Below the pieces are notes generated by a model. That model saw nothing but the letters and a program-made list of their open reading frames with translations, had not been told where the DNA came from and ran no database searches. A DNA stretch of 64,000 nt from Streptomyces guryensis (GTDB taxonomy: Bacteria; Actinomycetota; Actinomycetes; Streptomycetales; Streptomycetaceae), in assembly GCF_021261325.1 (NCBI RefSeq), contig NZ_JAJSBI010000003.1, forward strand, positions 310,001 through 374,000, in the 5' to 3' direction. Below are positions 41,922-52,341 of this stretch, piece after piece; position 1 is the first letter of the stretch, and every line of letters starts with the position of its first letter. The position numbers and the translations under genes are program-made.

Positions 41922-42769
41922 AGCTCCTTCGCCAGCCGGTGGATGAAGTCCCGCGAACGGTCCGGGTCCAGTGACACTGCCTCTACCCTACGGAATCGCG
42001 TTCGATATCGGTTGAGCTGGGCTTCGGTATCGATGTAAACCGGCCCGCCGGGACCGTCACGGACGACGGTGTCCAGCTTGGGGACCGGACCGCCCGCGTA
42101 GACCATCGCACTTCCGGCCCCGCCGAAGCCGTCCAGGTCGAAGGGGATGACGCGTACGGTGACGTGATCGGCTTCGGAGATCTCCAGGACACGCGCGAGC
42201 TGAGCCCGTGCTGTGGTTCGGTCGTCGACCCTGATGCGCAGCGCCGCCTCGTGGATCACGGCGTCATACGGGACCGGGTCCGGGCGTTCGATGATGACCC
42301 TGCGCTTCATGCGGTGTTCGACCCGCCGCTCGACATCGCTCGGCGGAAACTCCGGGTTCACGTACGAGTAGAGAAACCGAGCGTAGTCCGCGGTCTGAAG
42401 AAGACCCGGGACATGCAGGAACTCCACGTCCCGGCGGAAGCGGGCGTGATGCTCCATCTCGGGTAGATCCATGAACGGCGCGGGCAGCTGATCACGGTAC
42501 TCCTCCCACCAGCCACGGGTCCGGTCGGTCGCCATGGACACGAGAGCGTCGATCAACGCCTCGTCCGTACAGGCGTAGTGGGCCACCAGACGTCGTACGC
42601 GTTCGGCGCTCACGCCGGCGACAGCGGACTCGATCTGGCTGATCTGCACAGAGTCGACGCCGAGCAGCTCCGCTGCTTCGCGGGCCTTCATGCCTGTCAC
42701 CTCGCGCAGTCTGCGCAGCTCGGTGCCCAGCCGCACCCTGCGGACTGTGAGGTGCCTCTTGGGTGGCAA
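41918..42769 (-). CDS. XRE-family HTH regulator with DUF5753 (WhiJ/Scr1-like)
   Basis: 283 residues from the TTG at 42769, chosen because GGAGG lies 5 bases upstream; a TTG six codons earlier lacks one. The N-terminal XRE HTH (about 12-75) has LRRLREVTGMKAREAAELLG and VDSVQISQIES. The DUF5753 domain follows (about 95-275: LPEMEHHARFRRDVEFLHVP, then GLLQTADYARFL). These proteins pair with DUF397 partners; WhiJ-type members control differentiation or antibiotic onset in Streptomyces. It is divergent from the ATP-binding gene. Confidence 0.88.
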   Translation of the reverse strand: MPPKRHLTVRRVRLGTELRRLREVTGMKAREAAELLGVDSVQISQIESAVAGVSAERVRRLVAHYACTDEALIDALVSMATDRTRGWWEEYRDQLPAPFMDLPEMEHHARFRRDVEFLHVPGLLQTADYARFLYSYVNPEFPPSDVERRVEHRMKRRVIIERPDPVPYDAVIHEAALRIRVDDRTTARAQLARVLEISEADHVTVRVIPFDLDGFGGAGSAMVYAGGPVPKLDTVVRDGPGGPVYIDTEAQLNRYRTRFRRVEAVSLDPDRSRDFIHRLAKEL

Positions 42770-42974
42770 CCGTTCCTCCCGTCGCAACTGCCCTGTGGTT
42801 GTCCCTCGTTCGGGGCTCAGAATACGACAACGGCTTGCGGCATCCTAAGTTTAGGAAATACCGTCGGTGACGCGACGCTCACGCAGCGGAAGCGCACCGC
42901 TCCGTTCTGCCGTGACGGCTGCGGCAATGCCACCGCGCGTGAAATCCCTTGCCCCTGAACGGAGTTGATGGCGC

Positions 42975-43379
42975 ATGCCCGAAACCTGGGACTACACCCT
43001 CTACATCCAGAACGACCTCAGAGCCGTCACCATCTGTCGCCGCACTGTGCGCCTGATCCTGACCATGCACGGTCTGATCGGTCTGGTGGACACGGCCGAA
43101 CTCCTTGCGGCGGAGCTGGTGGCCAACGCCGTACGCCACACCAAGGGACCCGCGGCCCTCAGAGTCCGCCGCTCCCCGGAGGGTGCCGTGTGGATCGGGG
43201 CCTGGGACACCGACCCCGAACCGCCGGAGCCGCCACGGCGGTTGGACCAGGTGGAGGACCTGGAGGAGGGGCGGGGGCTCGGGCTGGTCATGGCCTGCGC
43301 GGACAACTGGGGCTGGCAACCGTCGGCCCGGTTCGGCGATCGAGGCAAATACACCTGGTGTGACCTGGCCATCTCCTAG
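42975..43379 (+). CDS. RsbW-like ATP-binding protein
   Basis: 134 residues, ATG at 42975 with GGAG 10 bases upstream. The N box is LAAELVANAVRHTKG and the G box EEGRGLGLVMACADNWG, as in anti-sigma kinase-like HATPase_c proteins. It is divergent from the DUF5753 regulator and completes the frequent Streptomyces trio of DUF397, HTH and ATP-binding genes. Its sigma or anti-anti-sigma partner is unknown. Confidence 0.87.
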   Translation: MPETWDYTLYIQNDLRAVTICRRTVRLILTMHGLIGLVDTAELLAAELVANAVRHTKGPAALRVRRSPEGAVWIGAWDTDPEPPEPPRRLDQVEDLEEGRGLGLVMACADNWGWQPSARFGDRGKYTWCDLAIS

Positions 43380-43421
43380 CTCGTTGATCACGCCCAAAAG
43401 ATCGGAAAGAAAGGAGAGCCG

Positions 43422-43621
43422 ATGGTCGGCTCGCTGCATGAGGCGATGCACCGGATCTTCCAGAAGGACCCCGCGCTGCTGACGCGGGCCCTGGAGCAGG
43501 TGCTGGGCGTCGCCCTTCCCGAGCCGCGTGAATTGGCCGGCATGAACATCGACCTCACCGGGATCGAACCGGCGGGCCGTGCATGCGCCGGACCCGGCGG
43601 AGCTGTTCGCTGCGGAGTGAC
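43422..43621 (+). pseudogene. Truncated gene of a Streptomyces hypothetical family (N-terminal remnant)
   Basis: The ATG at 43422 has GGAG 5 bases upstream and begins MVGSLHEAMHRIFQKDPALL, the start of a widespread Streptomyces family whose members, from memory, are about 280-300 residues. The familiar sequence stops at about IEPAGR (base 43570). In a shifted frame the DNA then reads PDPAELFAAE and TGA (43619-43621), which looks like the C-terminal end of such a protein. A deletion with frameshift is the simplest reading; the middle of the gene is gone. The original frame runs on to 43757 with unrelated sequence. Confidence 0.55.
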
Positions 43622-43629
43622 GGCGAGTC

Positions 43630-43659
43630 GAAGGCCCGCACCGGGAGGCGCGGGCCTTC
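43630..43659. terminator. Hairpin after the truncated gene
   Basis: Perfect 10-base arms GAAGGCCCGC (43630-43639) / GCGGGCCTTC (43650-43659) around a 10-base loop, followed by GTT. It is 8 bases after the shifted-frame TGA at 43621, where the terminator of the intact gene would be, which supports that reading. Confidence 0.7.
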
Positions 43660-44213
43660 GTTGTGCGCCCGGCCCGAGGTGGGGGTCCGGAGCGGCAGGG
43701 TTAGGGAAAACCCTCGTTTTCGTCCCGGATCCGTCAATGCCGATCGCACGGCATTAACCTTCTGCCAGCGTGGGCCCTGTCCGTCACCTGTGGGGGCCCG
43801 GCGAACGGCTCTGTGGTGCAGGCCCGTTGGCTGAAAGTGGTGGGCCGTGCATCCCTGCACAGGCGCCACGATTCCGCAACTGAATTTTCATGCCGGTCGC
43901 GTTCGGTATACGGACATGCGAGCCCGATAGATGTGTAACAAGTCCGTTTCGCAGGGATCTTTCGGCAAACCCTTTGTCCGGATTTTGGAAGATGTACGCG
44001 TCAGGTGTGATCGAACCGATACCTTATGAGAGTGGTTCGGCCATGACACATGGCAGATAGTTAGGCGCGTAGAGCTCGGAACGACGGGTCACGCGCTGCT
44101 GGCGGCGCCGACTCACGAGCGCGGGGGCACTTGACCATTTCAGGCACCGGTGACGGTGATGCGTCCTGTGCCCCTCCATGCGGTGAACCAATGGACTCAT
44201 GAGGAGGAGCCCC
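43660..44213. other. Long upstream region of peptide operon A
   Basis: About 550 bases with no gene. The part from about 43870 to 44060 is clearly less GC-rich than the rest and probably carries promoter and regulatory sites; TTGACC at about 44132 could be a -35. A strong ribosome site GAGGAGGAG precedes the ATG at 44214. No perfect palindrome was found. Confidence 0.45.
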
Positions 44214-45836
44214 ATGCGTGGTGCCAAGAGCGCCAAGTGGGTTGCGATAGCCGCCGTTGTGGCGCTGGGTGCGACGGCCTGTGGCGGTGGCGGGGACACC
44301 GGCAACTCGGGCAAGGGCAAGAGCGACGGTGTCGTGTCGGTGGAGATCGGGCAGCCGCAGAACACGCTGGTCCCGTCGAACACGTACGAGACCGAGGGCG
44401 GCCAGGTCATCCACGCCCTGTTCACCGGCCTGACGAAGATCGACTCGAGCAACAAGATCGTCAACGACGAGGCCCAGTCCATCACCACGAAGGACAACAA
44501 GGTCTGGACGATCAAGCTGAAGCCGGGGTACACGTTCCACAACGGTGAGCAGGTCACCGCGCAGTCCTACGTCGACGCCTGGAACTACGGCGCCGACCAG
44601 ACCAACGCACAGCAGACCAACGCTCTCTTCAGCCACATCCAGGGCTACTCCGACCTCAACCCGGGTGCGAAGAAGACCGTCAAGGTCCACACGATGTCCG
44701 GTCTGAAGGCGGTCAGCGCCGACACGCTGCAGGTCACGCTGACGAACCCGTTCTCGGCCTTCCCGACCCAGCTGTCGTTCACCGGCTTCGTGCCGCTGCC
44801 GAAGGCGTTCTTCAAGGACCCGAAGGGCTTCGGCAAGAAGCCGATCGGTAACGGCCCCTACGAGGCGAAGACGTCCTTCGTCGACAACGAGGGCATCAGC
44901 CTGACCAAGTACGCCAAGTTCCCCGAGGCGTCCCAGTACAAGGTCAAGGGCATCAACTTCAAGGTCTACTCGAACCAGGACACCGCCTACAAGGACCTGG
45001 TCGCGGGCAACCTCGACGTCCTGCCGGTGATCCCCACTTCGGGTCTGGCCACGTACAAGAAGGACCTGCCGGGGCACAACATCGACGTCCCCGAGGGTGC
45101 CGTCGGTTTCATCGGCTTCCCGTTGAAGTACAACAAGGCCTTCGCGAACCCGAAGATCCGTCAGGCCATCTCCATGTCCATCGACCGGAACATCATCTCC
45201 TCGAAGGTGTTCCTCGGTGCCCGCACCCCGGCCGATGACTACGTCTCGCCGCTGATCGACGGTTACCGCAAGGGCGCCTGCGGCGAGTCCTGCACCTACA
45301 ACCCGACCAAGGCGAAGCAGCTCTTCAAGGAGGCCGGCGGTCTGCCCGGCAACTCCCTTGAGATCGGCTACAACGCGGACGGCGACCACAAGGTCTGGGT
45401 CGAGGCCGTGGCCAACCAGATCCAGAAGGCGCTGGGCGTCAAGGTGACGGCCAAGCCGTTCGAGCAGTTCCAGTCCATCCTGAACGACCTGGGCGCCAAG
45501 AAGTACCAGGGTGCCTTCCGTATGGGCTGGCAGATGGACTACCCGAACATGGAGGACTTCCTCCGTCCGATCTTCTCCAAGGACGCCATCAACAACGGCT
45601 CGAACTACGCGGGCTACACCAACCCGCAGTTCGAGAAGCTGCTGACCGAGGGCGACCAGGGTGCCACGGCGGCCGACGCCATCAAGAAGTACCAGGCGGC
45701 GGACGACGTCCTGCTCAAGGACCTGCCGTACATCCCGGTGTACTTCTACCGTCTGAACACGGGCTTCAGCAACAAGATCAGCTCGATGAACCTCATCGCT
45801 CACCAGATCGACTGGACGAGCGTCAAGCTCGGCTGA
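44214..45836 (+). CDS. Oligopeptide ABC transporter substrate-binding lipoprotein (operon A)
   Basis: 540 residues. The ATG at 44214 has GAGGAGGAG 4 bases upstream. It carries a lipoprotein signal with lipobox GATAC near residue 23 and a Gly/Ser linker, then the SBP_bac_5 fold (VSVEIGQPQNTLVPSNTYE, KPGYTFHNGEQVTAQSYVDA, GPYEAKTS). It captures oligopeptides for the permeases and ATPases encoded next to it. Its N-terminus (MRGAKSAKW) and blocks resemble the operon C binding protein (MRGATHAKW), so these two are paralogues. The locus recalls bldK of S. coelicolor; see findings. Confidence 0.88.
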   Translation: MRGAKSAKWVAIAAVVALGATACGGGGDTGNSGKGKSDGVVSVEIGQPQNTLVPSNTYETEGGQVIHALFTGLTKIDSSNKIVNDEAQSITTKDNKVWTIKLKPGYTFHNGEQVTAQSYVDAWNYGADQTNAQQTNALFSHIQGYSDLNPGAKKTVKVHTMSGLKAVSADTLQVTLTNPFSAFPTQLSFTGFVPLPKAFFKDPKGFGKKPIGNGPYEAKTSFVDNEGISLTKYAKFPEASQYKVKGINFKVYSNQDTAYKDLVAGNLDVLPVIPTSGLATYKKDLPGHNIDVPEGAVGFIGFPLKYNKAFANPKIRQAISMSIDRNIISSKVFLGARTPADDYVSPLIDGYRKGACGESCTYNPTKAKQLFKEAGGLPGNSLEIGYNADGDHKVWVEAVANQIQKALGVKVTAKPFEQFQSILNDLGAKKYQGAFRMGWQMDYPNMEDFLRPIFSKDAINNGSNYAGYTNPQFEKLLTEGDQGATAADAIKKYQAADDVLLKDLPYIPVYFYRLNTGFSNKISSMNLIAHQIDWTSVKLG

Positions 45837-46003
45837 GCGAGGCAGAGAACCGCGTCCGCGACGTGAAGTAGCGGACCACGGGGTGGGCAGGGGGAGCCGC
45901 CGGAGCAAGACGGCTTCCCCACCCACCCTCTTCGCCGTTGGGTCCGACCGGCGAGTGCCTTCCCCAAGGGCGCCGGACCGGGCCAGCATTCCTTGGAGAA
46001 CCA

Positions 46004-46927
46004 ATGGGCCGATTCGTCGTGCGCCGTGTGCTGCAGGCGATCCCTGTACTGATAGGCGTCACGTTCCTCATCTACTGCCTGGTCTTCCTGCTGCCGGGCG
46101 ACCCGATCCGGGCCCTGATGGGCGAGAAGCAGGACCCCCACCTGGCCTTGGTGCTGCGCGCGCGGTACCACCTGGACGACCCGCTGGTGCTGCAGTACTG
46201 GCACTACATCAGCGGCGTCTTCCGCGGTGATCTGGGCACCACCTACACCGGCCGGTCGATCAGCGACATCGTCGCCCAGCGCTTCCCGATCACGCTGAAG
46301 CTGGCGCTGACGGCGTTCGGCTTCGAGGCGGTCATCGGCATCCTGGCCGGTATCCTCTCGGCGCTGAAGCGAGGGAAGTTCCTGGACAACGTGGTCTTCA
46401 TCGCCACGCTGTTCCTGATCTCGATCCCGGTGTTCGTGCTCGGTAACGTCCTCCAGCTCGAACTGGGCGTCAAGTTCAAGCTGACGCCGGTCGCGGGAAT
46501 CGAGGACGGCTGGCCCGCCAGCTATGTGCTGCCCGGCCTGGTGCTGGCGGCCACGTCGATGGCGTACATCGCCCGGCTGACCCGGACCAGCATGATCGAG
46601 TCGGTCCGCTCGGACTACGTCCGCACCGCCATCGCCAAGGGCCTGCCGCGCCGTCGCGTCATCGGCGTCCACGCGCTGCGCAACTCCCTCATCCCCGTCG
46701 TCACCTTCCTCGGCATGGACCTCGGTTCGCTGATGGGTGGCGCGATCATCACGGAGCGGGTCTTCAACCTCCCCGGCATCGGCGGTCAGTTGGCCCAGTC
46801 CGTCTCCCTGCGCGAGGGGCCCGTCGTCGTGGGTCTGGTCACCCTGCTCATCCTGATCTACCTGGTGGCCAACCTCGTCGTAGACGTCCTCTACGCCGTG
46901 CTCGACCCGAGGATCCGCTATGAGTGA
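46004..46927 (+). CDS. Oligopeptide ABC transporter permease DppB-like (operon A)
   Basis: 307 residues, ATG at 46004 (GGAG about 6 bases upstream). About six membrane helices with the N-terminal MGRFVVRRVLQAIPVLIGVT segment and the cytoplasmic coupling loop RSDYVRTAIAKGLPRRRVIG (EAA-like motif) typical of DppB/OppB. It forms the channel with the second permease. Its stop overlaps the next start by 8 bases, exactly as in operon C. Confidence 0.9.
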   Translation: MGRFVVRRVLQAIPVLIGVTFLIYCLVFLLPGDPIRALMGEKQDPHLALVLRARYHLDDPLVLQYWHYISGVFRGDLGTTYTGRSISDIVAQRFPITLKLALTAFGFEAVIGILAGILSALKRGKFLDNVVFIATLFLISIPVFVLGNVLQLELGVKFKLTPVAGIEDGWPASYVLPGLVLAATSMAYIARLTRTSMIESVRSDYVRTAIAKGLPRRRVIGVHALRNSLIPVVTFLGMDLGSLMGGAIITERVFNLPGIGGQLAQSVSLREGPVVVGLVTLLILIYLVANLVVDVLYAVLDPRIRYE

Positions 46928-47855
46928 ACAGATCATCGAACGGCCCGTGCCCGCCGACGGCCCCACGGCCAAGGCGCCGCAACCGGAGGGCAAGCCGGAG
47001 CGCGTCGCCAGCCTGTGGCGGGACGGCTGGACCGACCTGCGCAAGCGGCCGATGTTCCTCATCTCGGCCTTTATCATCGTGTGCCTGCTGGTGCTGGCCG
47101 TCGCGCCCGGCCTGTTCACCGCCCGCTCCCCGTTCAGCAACGGCTTCTGCGACCTCACGAACTCGATGACCGGTCCGGGCCACGGCCACTGGTTCGGCTA
47201 CGACGTCCAGGGCTGCGACATCTACACCCGTACGGTGTGGGGCACCCGCAACTCGATCATCGTCGGCGTGGTCTCCACCGTCCTGACGACGGTGCTCGGC
47301 GGGGTCATCGGCATCCTGGCCGGCCTGACGGGCGGCTGGATCGACTCGCTGGTCTCCCGCTTCTCGGAGGTCTTCTACGCGCTGCCGATCCTCATCGGCG
47401 GCCTGCTGGTCATGTCGATGGTCGGCAGCAGCAACGTCTGGACCGTCTCCCTGGTGCTGTCCGTCCTCGGCTGGCCGCAGGTCTTCCGCATCATGCGAGG
47501 CGAGGTCATCGGCAACAAGTACAACGACTACGTCGCCGCCGCCCGGGCGCTCGGCGCGGGCCCGATGCGGATCGCCTTCCGGCACATCCTGCCCAACACG
47601 CTCGCCCCGATCGTGGTCATCTCCACGATGAACCTGGGTGTCTACATCGCCACCGAGGCGGCGCTGTCCTACCTGGGCATCGGTGTGCAGTCCCCGAGCA
47701 TCTCCTGGGGCCTGATGATCAATGACGCCCAGGACCGCTGGCTCACCTCGCCGCACGCCCTGCTGTTCCCGGCCGGCGCGCTGAGCTTGACAGTGCTCGC
47801 GTTCATCATGCTCGGCGACGTGGTCCGCGACGCCTTCGACCCCAAGCTGCGCTGA
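46920..47855 (+). CDS. Oligopeptide ABC transporter permease DppC-like (operon A)
   Basis: 311 residues, ATG at 46920 inside the end of the preceding gene (8-base overlap). It has an extended cytoplasmic N-terminus (1-45), then a first helix and an OppC/DppC domain with the coupling motif YNDYVAAARALGAGPMRIAF. It is the second half of the peptide channel. The ATPase gene follows 14 bases later with GAGG upstream. Confidence 0.9.
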   Translation: MSEQIIERPVPADGPTAKAPQPEGKPERVASLWRDGWTDLRKRPMFLISAFIIVCLLVLAVAPGLFTARSPFSNGFCDLTNSMTGPGHGHWFGYDVQGCDIYTRTVWGTRNSIIVGVVSTVLTTVLGGVIGILAGLTGGWIDSLVSRFSEVFYALPILIGGLLVMSMVGSSNVWTVSLVLSVLGWPQVFRIMRGEVIGNKYNDYVAAARALGAGPMRIAFRHILPNTLAPIVVISTMNLGVYIATEAALSYLGIGVQSPSISWGLMINDAQDRWLTSPHALLFPAGALSLTVLAFIMLGDVVRDAFDPKLR

Positions 47856-47869
47856 GGAGGGCGTAACTC

Positions 47870-48914
47870 ATGACCATCATCGAGGACGCCGTCCCCGCCC
47901 CCCGCGGCGCCGGCGAAGACCAGACGCCCCTGCTGGAAGTGCGCAACCTGCACGTCGAGTTCCACACCCGGGAGGGTGTGGCCAAGGCGGTCAACGGCGT
48001 CAACTACACCGTCCGGCCGGGCGAGACGCTTGCCGTGCTCGGCGAGTCCGGATCCGGCAAGTCGGTCACCGCACAGGCGATCATGGGCATCCTGGACATG
48101 CCGCCGGCCCGCATCCCGCAGGGGGAGATCCTCTTCCGCGGGCAGGACATGCTGAAGATGTCCGGTGAGGAGCGCAGGAAGCTCCGCGGTGCCGAGATCG
48201 CGATGATCTTCCAGGATGCGCTCTCCTCGCTCAACCCGGTGCTGACCGTCGGCTACCAACTCGGCGAGATGTTCCGGGTGCACCGGGGCATGTCCCGCAA
48301 GCAGGCCAAGGCCAAGGCCATCGAGCTGATGGACCGGGTGAAGATCCCGGCCGCGGCGGCGCGGGTCAACGACTACCCACACCAGTTCTCCGGGGGTATG
48401 CGCCAGCGCATCATGATCGCCATGGCGCTCGCCCTGGAGCCAGACCTGATCATCGCCGACGAGCCGACCACCGCGCTCGACGTGACGGTCCAGGCCCAGG
48501 TCATGGACCTGCTCGCGGAGCTCAAGAACGAGTTCAACATGGGCCTGATCCTGATCACCCACGACCTCGGCGTGGTCGCCGACGTCGCGGACAAGATCGC
48601 GGTGATGTACGCGGGTCGGATCGTCGAGACCGCCCCGGTACGCGAGCTCTACAAGAGCCCCGCCCACCCGTACACCCGGGGTCTGCTCGACTCCATCCCG
48701 CGCCTGGACCAGAAGGGCCAGGAGCTGTACGCGATCAAGGGCCTGCCGCCCAACCTGCTGCGGATCCCGGACGGCTGCGCCTTCAACCCGCGCTGCCCCA
48801 AGGCGCAGGACGTGTGTCGCACCGACACACCGAAGCTCGCCCAGCTCACCGGTGACGAGGGCCGGGAACTGGTCGGCCGCGGCAGCGCGTGCCACTTCTG
48901 GAAGGAGACCCTCA

Positions 48915-48922
<8 letters not shown>
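47870..48922 (+). CDS. Oligopeptide ABC transporter ATPase DppD-like (operon A)
   Basis: 350 residues, ATG at 47870. Walker A GESGSGKS near residue 58, signature FSGGMRQR, Walker [13 protein letters not shown], and a C-terminal oligopeptide/dipeptide (oligo_HPY) domain with conserved cysteines GCAFNPRCPKAQDVC. In related actinobacterial ATPases that Cys set holds an iron-sulfur cluster. It provides ATP hydrolysis with the DppF-like partner, whose start overlaps this stop by 8 bases. Confidence 0.92.
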
Positions 48923-50057
<1,135 letters not shown>

Positions 50058-50075
50058 CGCTCCGACTGCGGCCGC

Positions 50076-50111
50076 CCGGTTCCCGGCACCCCTGAGGGTG
50101 CCGGGAACCGG
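50076..50111 (+). terminator. Terminator after peptide operon A
   Basis: A 16-base perfect stem CCGGTTCCCGGCACCC (50076-50091) / its complement (50096-50111) with a 4-base loop, followed by CGTTTT. It is 18 bases after the last stop of operon A. Confidence 0.88.
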
Positions 50112-50187
50112 CGTTTTCCGCAGGACCGGCTGCTGGGCACCGCCCGGACCAGGAATGGACGAGCGGCCGCGGCCGGCGTTGGTCCCA

Positions 50188-50267
<80 letters not shown>

Positions 50268-50341
50268 AGGTTCCTTCCCCTGGCTCGTCCTTCGGCAGCC
50301 CCTGGAGGGACCTGGCGACTACGACCGGATGTGTTCCGGTC

Positions 50342-51346
50342 TCAGTCGCCTGGCCGTCCCGGCGCCCGCGCCCAGTGACAGGCCACCTGGTCCCCGCCAC
50401 CCCCGTCCAGCACTTCCAGGTCCTCCGTGCGGCAGCGGTCCGCCACCCCCGCCCGCTCCGCCTCCCCGCTCGCCAGCACCTGGCAGCGGGCATGGAACCG
50501 GCACCCCGTCGGAATGCGCGACGGATCCGGGGGCTCGCCGGTCAGCACCACCGGATCACCCTGGGCCTCCGGCAGTACCGACAACAGTGCCTGGGTGTAG
50601 GGGTGGCGAGGGGCCGTCAGGACCTGTTCGACCTCGCCCGTCTCCACGATCCGGCCCAGGTACATGACCGCCACCCGGTCGGCGATGTTCCAGGCCAGGC
50701 CCAGGTCGTGGGTGACCACCAGGGCGGACAGGCCCAGTTCGGTGCGCAGACGCAGCAGCAGGGCGAGGATCTCGCCGCGTACGGAGGCATCCAGCGAGGC
50801 CACCGGCTCGTCCGCGACGATGAGTTCGGGTTCGAGGACCAGCGCGCCCGCGATGACGACGCGCTGGCGCTGGCCGCCGGACAGCTCGTGCGGGTAGCGC
50901 AGGAAGAAGCGCTCCGGTGGGCGCAGGCCCGCGTGGGCGAGGGCCTCGGCGACGGCCGCCCGCTCGTTCCCCGTACGGCCGTGGATGCGCAGGCCCTCGG
51001 CCACGGCGTCGTACACCGTGTGCCGGGGGTTGAGTGAGCCGGTCGGGTCCTGGAGGACGAGCTGGACGCGCCTGCGGTACGCCTTCAGCGCCCGGGACGA
51101 GTACTCCAGGGGCTTCCCGGCGAACGTGATCCGGCCCGCGGCCGGCGTCACCAGGCCGAGCAGCGAACGCGCCAGCGTCGTCTTGCCGCAGCCCGACTCG
51201 CCGACCAGCGCCACGATCTCTCCGGCCCGGATGTCGAGTTCGACGCCGTCCACGGCCCGCGCCGCGGGCGCACCGTGCCGCCCGGGAAAGGTCACGTGCA
51301 GGCCCTGGGCGCTGAGCAGGGGCGGTGGTGGTGCGGTCGTCGTCAT
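50342..51346 (-). CDS. Oligopeptide ABC transporter ATPase DppF-like (operon B)
   Basis: 334 residues, ATG at 51346 overlapping the preceding stop (ATGA). Walker A GESGCGKTT, signature LSGGQRQR, Walker B LIVADEPVASLD, and an oligo_HPY C-terminus with TGCRFHARCQVLASGEAERA. The divergent sequence (VASLD for VSALD, LQDPTGSLNPRH) separates it from the operon A and C enzymes. It is last in operon B. Confidence 0.9.
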   Translation of the reverse strand: MTTTAPPPPLLSAQGLHVTFPGRHGAPAARAVDGVELDIRAGEIVALVGESGCGKTTLARSLLGLVTPAAGRITFAGKPLEYSSRALKAYRRRVQLVLQDPTGSLNPRHTVYDAVAEGLRIHGRTGNERAAVAEALAHAGLRPPERFFLRYPHELSGGQRQRVVIAGALVLEPELIVADEPVASLDASVRGEILALLLRLRTELGLSALVVTHDLGLAWNIADRVAVMYLGRIVETGEVEQVLTAPRHPYTQALLSVLPEAQGDPVVLTGEPPDPSRIPTGCRFHARCQVLASGEAERAGVADRCRTEDLEVLDGGGGDQVACHWARAPGRPGD

Positions 51347-52341
51347 GTGCTGCTCCTCGCATCCTCCGTCGGGCCGGCCGGTGGCGGCACCGCGGCCCCC
51401 GCGTGCACACAGGCCGCCCACCGCCCCTGCCCCGCGTCCCGCAGCGGCTGGTCCTCGACGGTGCACTCGTCCAGGGCGACCGGGCAGCGCGGGTGGAAGG
51501 TGCATCCGGAGGGCAGCGCGGACGGATCGGGCGGGTCTCCGGCCAGGCCGCTCGGGGCGAACCGGGAGGCCCGGTCGCCGATACGCGGGAAGGCCGCCGA
51601 CAGGGCCTTGGCGTACGGGTGCCGGGCGTCCTCGTAGACCTGCCGGGCGGGGCCCTCCTCGACGACCCGGCCCGCGTACATCACCGCGAGCCGGTCGCAG
51701 GTGTCGGCGAGGACCGCGAGGTCGTGGCTGATCATGATCAGGCCGACGTCCTGCTCGGCGACGAGCTGTTCGATCAGCCGCAGGATCTGCGCCTGGATCA
51801 TCACGTCCAGGGCCGTGGTCGGCTCGTCGGCGATGACCAGCCGCGGGTCGCAGGCCAGCGCCATGGCGATCATGACCCGCTGCCGCTGGCCGCCGGACAG
51901 CTCGTGCGGGTACGCCGACGCACGTGCCGCGGGCAGGCCCACCTGCTCCAGCAGTTCGCCGGTCCGCTTCCGGGCCGCGGCCGCCGTCGCCCCGCGGTGC
52001 AGCAGGATCGGCTCGGCGATCTGGTCGCCGACGCGGTGCACCGGGTTGAGCGAGTGCATCGCCCCCTGGAAGACGATCGAGGCGCCCGCCCAGCGCACGG
52101 CCCGCACCTGCCCCCAGCGCATGGTCAGGACGTCCTCGCCGTTCAGCAGGATCCGGCCGGACACCCGGGCCCCGGCCGGCAGCAGCCTGAGCAGCGCGAG
52201 CGCCAGCGTGGACTTGCCACACCCCGACTCGCCCGCGACGCCGAGCTTCTGCCCCGCTGCCAGCGACAGGTCCACGCCCCGCACCGCGGCCGCGCCGCCT
52301 GCGTAGGTCACCTCCAGGTCCCGGACCTCCAGCAGTGTCAA
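51343..52341 (-). CDS. Oligopeptide ABC transporter ATPase DppD-like (operon B)
   Basis: 332 residues from a TTG at 52341 that overlaps the permease stop (TTGA), with GGGGGTGG about 4 bases upstream. Walker [10 protein letters not shown], signature LSGGQRQR, Walker [14 protein letters not shown]-terminal cysteines SGCTFHPRCPVALDEC. It forms the ATPase pair with the gene at 50342. The start is a rare codon; a later in-frame start would delete the first beta strand. Confidence 0.88.
   Translation of the reverse strand: MTLLEVRDLEVTYAGGAAAVRGVDLSLAAGQKLGVAGESGCGKSTLALALLRLLPAGARVSGRILLNGEDVLTMRWGQVRAVRWAGASIVFQGAMHSLNPVHRVGDQIAEPILLHRGATAAAARKRTGELLEQVGLPAARASAYPHELSGGQRQRVMIAMALACDPRLVIADEPTTALDVMIQAQILRLIEQLVAEQDVGLIMISHDLAVLADTCDRLAVMYAGRVVEEGPARQVYEDARHPYAKALSAAFPRIGDRASRFAPSGLAGDPPDPSALPSGCTFHPRCPVALDECTVEDQPLRDAGQGRWAACVHAGAAVPPPAGPTEDARSST

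Noticed and set aside
43622..43757. Continuation of the truncated gene's original frame to 43757
   Set aside because: It reads through a perfect terminator hairpin and has no family resemblance.
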